Below the pieces are notes generated by a model. The model was not told the origin of the DNA. It was given only the letters and a program-made list of their open reading frames with translations, and made no database searches. Shown one piece after another: positions 62,627-64,000 of a stretch of DNA of 64,000 bases. Both the position numbers and the translations under genes were made by a program. Every line of letters starts with the position of its first letter. The first letter of the stretch is position 1. Origin of the DNA: Leptolyngbya sp. SIO1E4. GTDB lineage: Bacteria > Cyanobacteriota > Cyanobacteriia > Phormidesmidales > Phormidesmidaceae. Where the stretch lies: positions 186,001-250,000 of the forward strand of contig JAAHFU020000005.1 of assembly GCA_010672825.2 (NCBI GenBank), written 5' to 3'.

Positions 62627-64000
62627 ACCCTAAAAATTTCGATGAGGTACCCCTAAGCCAACAACAATCCCTAGGAGATATCAAGATTGATGGTGATGGC
62701 AACACTATCAATAATTTCCAAGCAAAGCAAATCATCGTTAATTCGAATTCTGATAAAGAAATTAGAGTCCAAGAGCAACTTGACACCAAATCTCCCTATA
62801 AAGGATTGGAAGCCTTTGACCTATATGATAGAGACCGCTTTTTTGGTCGTGATCAACTTTGCAATCAATTAGTTGATGAATTGAATAAAACAAACTTAGT
62901 TTTGTTATTGGGTGCATCTGGTAGTGGCAAGTCCTCAATAGCAAAAGCAGGTCTTATTCCACATTACTTAAAGAAATACAGCAACAACTTTTTTGGACTA
63001 GTATTTACGCCAGATCAAGATCCCTTTGAGGCACTCTATAGCAATCTAAGCAATCAAAAATATACTCAATCTGAATCTTCGATAGCCAAAAAGGCAAGTA
63101 AGAAGACATTATGTCAAGTAGTTGGCAAACTAAAGAAATCCAATGAATTTTGGCTTATCTTTATCGATCAATTTGAAGAGATTTTCACTACAAGCGAGCC
63201 AGAAAAACGAGATGCTTTTATTTATAGTTTAGTAGAACTTAGTGACAATTACAGGAATGATTCTAATCTCAAGATTATAGTTGCTATGCGGTCTGACTTT
63301 TTAGATCGACTCGACTCAAACCCTGCCAATCTTCTAGCTAGAGCTACTGAGGGGCATCGCCCGTTGATTACGCAGATGCATCAGGATGAACTTCGTTTAG
63401 CTATAGAGAAACCTGCGGCCCAGCATGGGGTTAAGTTTGAAGTTGGCCTAACAGAGGAAATAATCAAATCTGTACAAGGTCAAGCAGGATATTTACCGCT
63501 ATTGCAATACACGCTTGATCTGCTTTGGGTAACAGAGGGGATACAGGAGCATAATCGGACTTTACATATTAATACTTACCGTAAATTGGGTGGAGTACGC
63601 GAAGCGTTAAAGCAACGGGTAGATGAGATATATAATACCTTATCTAAACAAGGAAAGTTAGCGGCTAAACGCATTTTCCTAAAGCTCGTAGAAATTGGAG
63701 GTGATGCTGAATCAGTTACCGAGTGGCAAACTGTACGGCGAAGAGCAACTTTGTCTGAATTTACTGATGTGATCGAGAAAAAGGTCTTGGTGAAGTTGAT
63801 TAACGCTAAGCTCCTAGTGAGTGATTCTGATCTATCAAAAAAATCTAAAAGCGAAAAAACAAACCTTAAAATTTCTACAGTAGAAGTTGCTCATGAAGTT
63901 TTGCTCACTTGTTGGCCACTCCTAAATGATTGGATTAAAGAGAATCGACAAAATATTGCTCTCTATAACCGATTAAAAGAAGATGCAGCTCATTGGAAAA
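62623..64000 (+). CDS. nSTAND1-type NTPase, 3' truncated by the window
   Basis: 459 residues visible, open to the edge. N-terminus: LGDIKIDGDGNTINNF (about 17-32), matching the CHAT protein's motif. Then SPYKGLEAFDLYDRDRFFGR, Walker A LLLGASGSGKSS (Lys103), Walker B-like FIDQFEEIF (182-188), and the sensor VAHEVLLTCWPLLNDWI. WD40 or similar repeats usually follow in this family, beyond the window. Translationally coupled to the CHAT gene by a 4-bp overlap. It should act as the sensor ATPase. Confidence 0.87.
   Translation, partial: MNPKNFDEVPLSQQQSLGDIKIDGDGNTINNFQAKQIIVNSNSDKEIRVQEQLDTKSPYKGLEAFDLYDRDRFFGRDQLCNQLVDELNKTNLVLLLGASGSGKSSIAKAGLIPHYLKKYSNNFFGLVFTPDQDPFEALYSNLSNQKYTQSESSIAKKASKKTLCQVVGKLKKSNEFWLIFIDQFEEIFTTSEPEKRDAFIYSLVELSDNYRNDSNLKIIVAMRSDFLDRLDSNPANLLARATEGHRPLITQMHQDELRLAIEKPAAQHGVKFEVGLTEEIIKSVQGQAGYLPLLQYTLDLLWVTEGIQEHNRTLHINTYRKLGGVREALKQRVDEIYNTLSKQGKLAAKRIFLKLVEIGGDAESVTEWQTVRRRATLSEFTDVIEKKVLVKLINAKLLVSDSDLSKKSKSEKTNLKISTVEVAHEVLLTCWPLLNDWIKENRQNIALYNRLKEDAAHWK

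Overview
The window looks like a piece of a filamentous cyanobacterial chromosome. The palindrome GCGATCGC (HIP1) is scattered over most of it. Several genes are cyanobacterial in character: the hps pseudopilin cluster for hormogonium polysaccharide, a DUF4278 protein behind a glutamine (downstream-peptide/glnA type) riboswitch, DUF2811, DUF6761-like and DUF7219-like proteins, an orange-carotenoid-protein-like domain protein and an SphS-like kinase. I cannot name the species from sequence alone.

Layout. 1-16 kb is housekeeping and metabolism on both strands: an alkyltransferase-like fragment, a GH13 amylase, a Ca2+/Na+ antiporter, an FMN-binding protein, cysE, bactofilin, an OCP-N-like protein, rhomboid, ribD, thioredoxin, NnrU, a DUF92 protein, an anti-sigma kinase, the riboswitch with its DUF4278 gene, a histidine kinase, ndk and rpmB. 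16.0-17.5 kb has no recognisable gene. 17.5-29.3 kb is a cell-surface block: a sulfotransferase, then hpsA, hpsB, hpsC and a GspH-like pseudopilin transcribed leftward to a strong terminator, an ABC ATPase, a capsule-type glycosyltransferase and a second sulfotransferase. 29.6-41.3 kb holds a response regulator, speA, a hydrolase, a phosphodiesterase/phosphatase-like protein and an arsS plus two TVP38/TMEM64 genes run. 41.5-44.2 kb is a kinase, response regulator and shikimate-kinase-like P-loop operon. 44.4-55 kb contains an AraC regulator, MATE and MFS transporters, TPR and rhodanese proteins, and two tandem choice-of-anchor A secreted proteins. A noncoding stretch at about 50.46-50.58 kb carries a cluster of DnaA-box-like nonamers.

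From tRNA-Pro (55.57 kb) to the right edge the content is accessory: an XRE regulator with a repeated operator-like motif, an AlbA_2-TPR protein, a retron (candidate msr-msd RNA plus reverse transcriptase), a short HNH-endonuclease-like N-terminal fragment, an internally duplicated small protein, a LuxR-type regulator, and a CHAT-protease plus nSTAND ATPase pair that share a glycine/asparagine-rich amyloid-like motif. I see no HIP1 site between about 56.1 and 62.5 kb, which fits transfer. A roughly 96-bp interspersed repeat with TATAGC/GCTATA ends occurs at least six times between genes.

Most interesting: the retron with an unusual neighbour gene, the CHAT/nSTAND pair, the dispersed 96-bp repeat, the oriC-like DnaA-box cluster and the riboswitch-controlled small gene.
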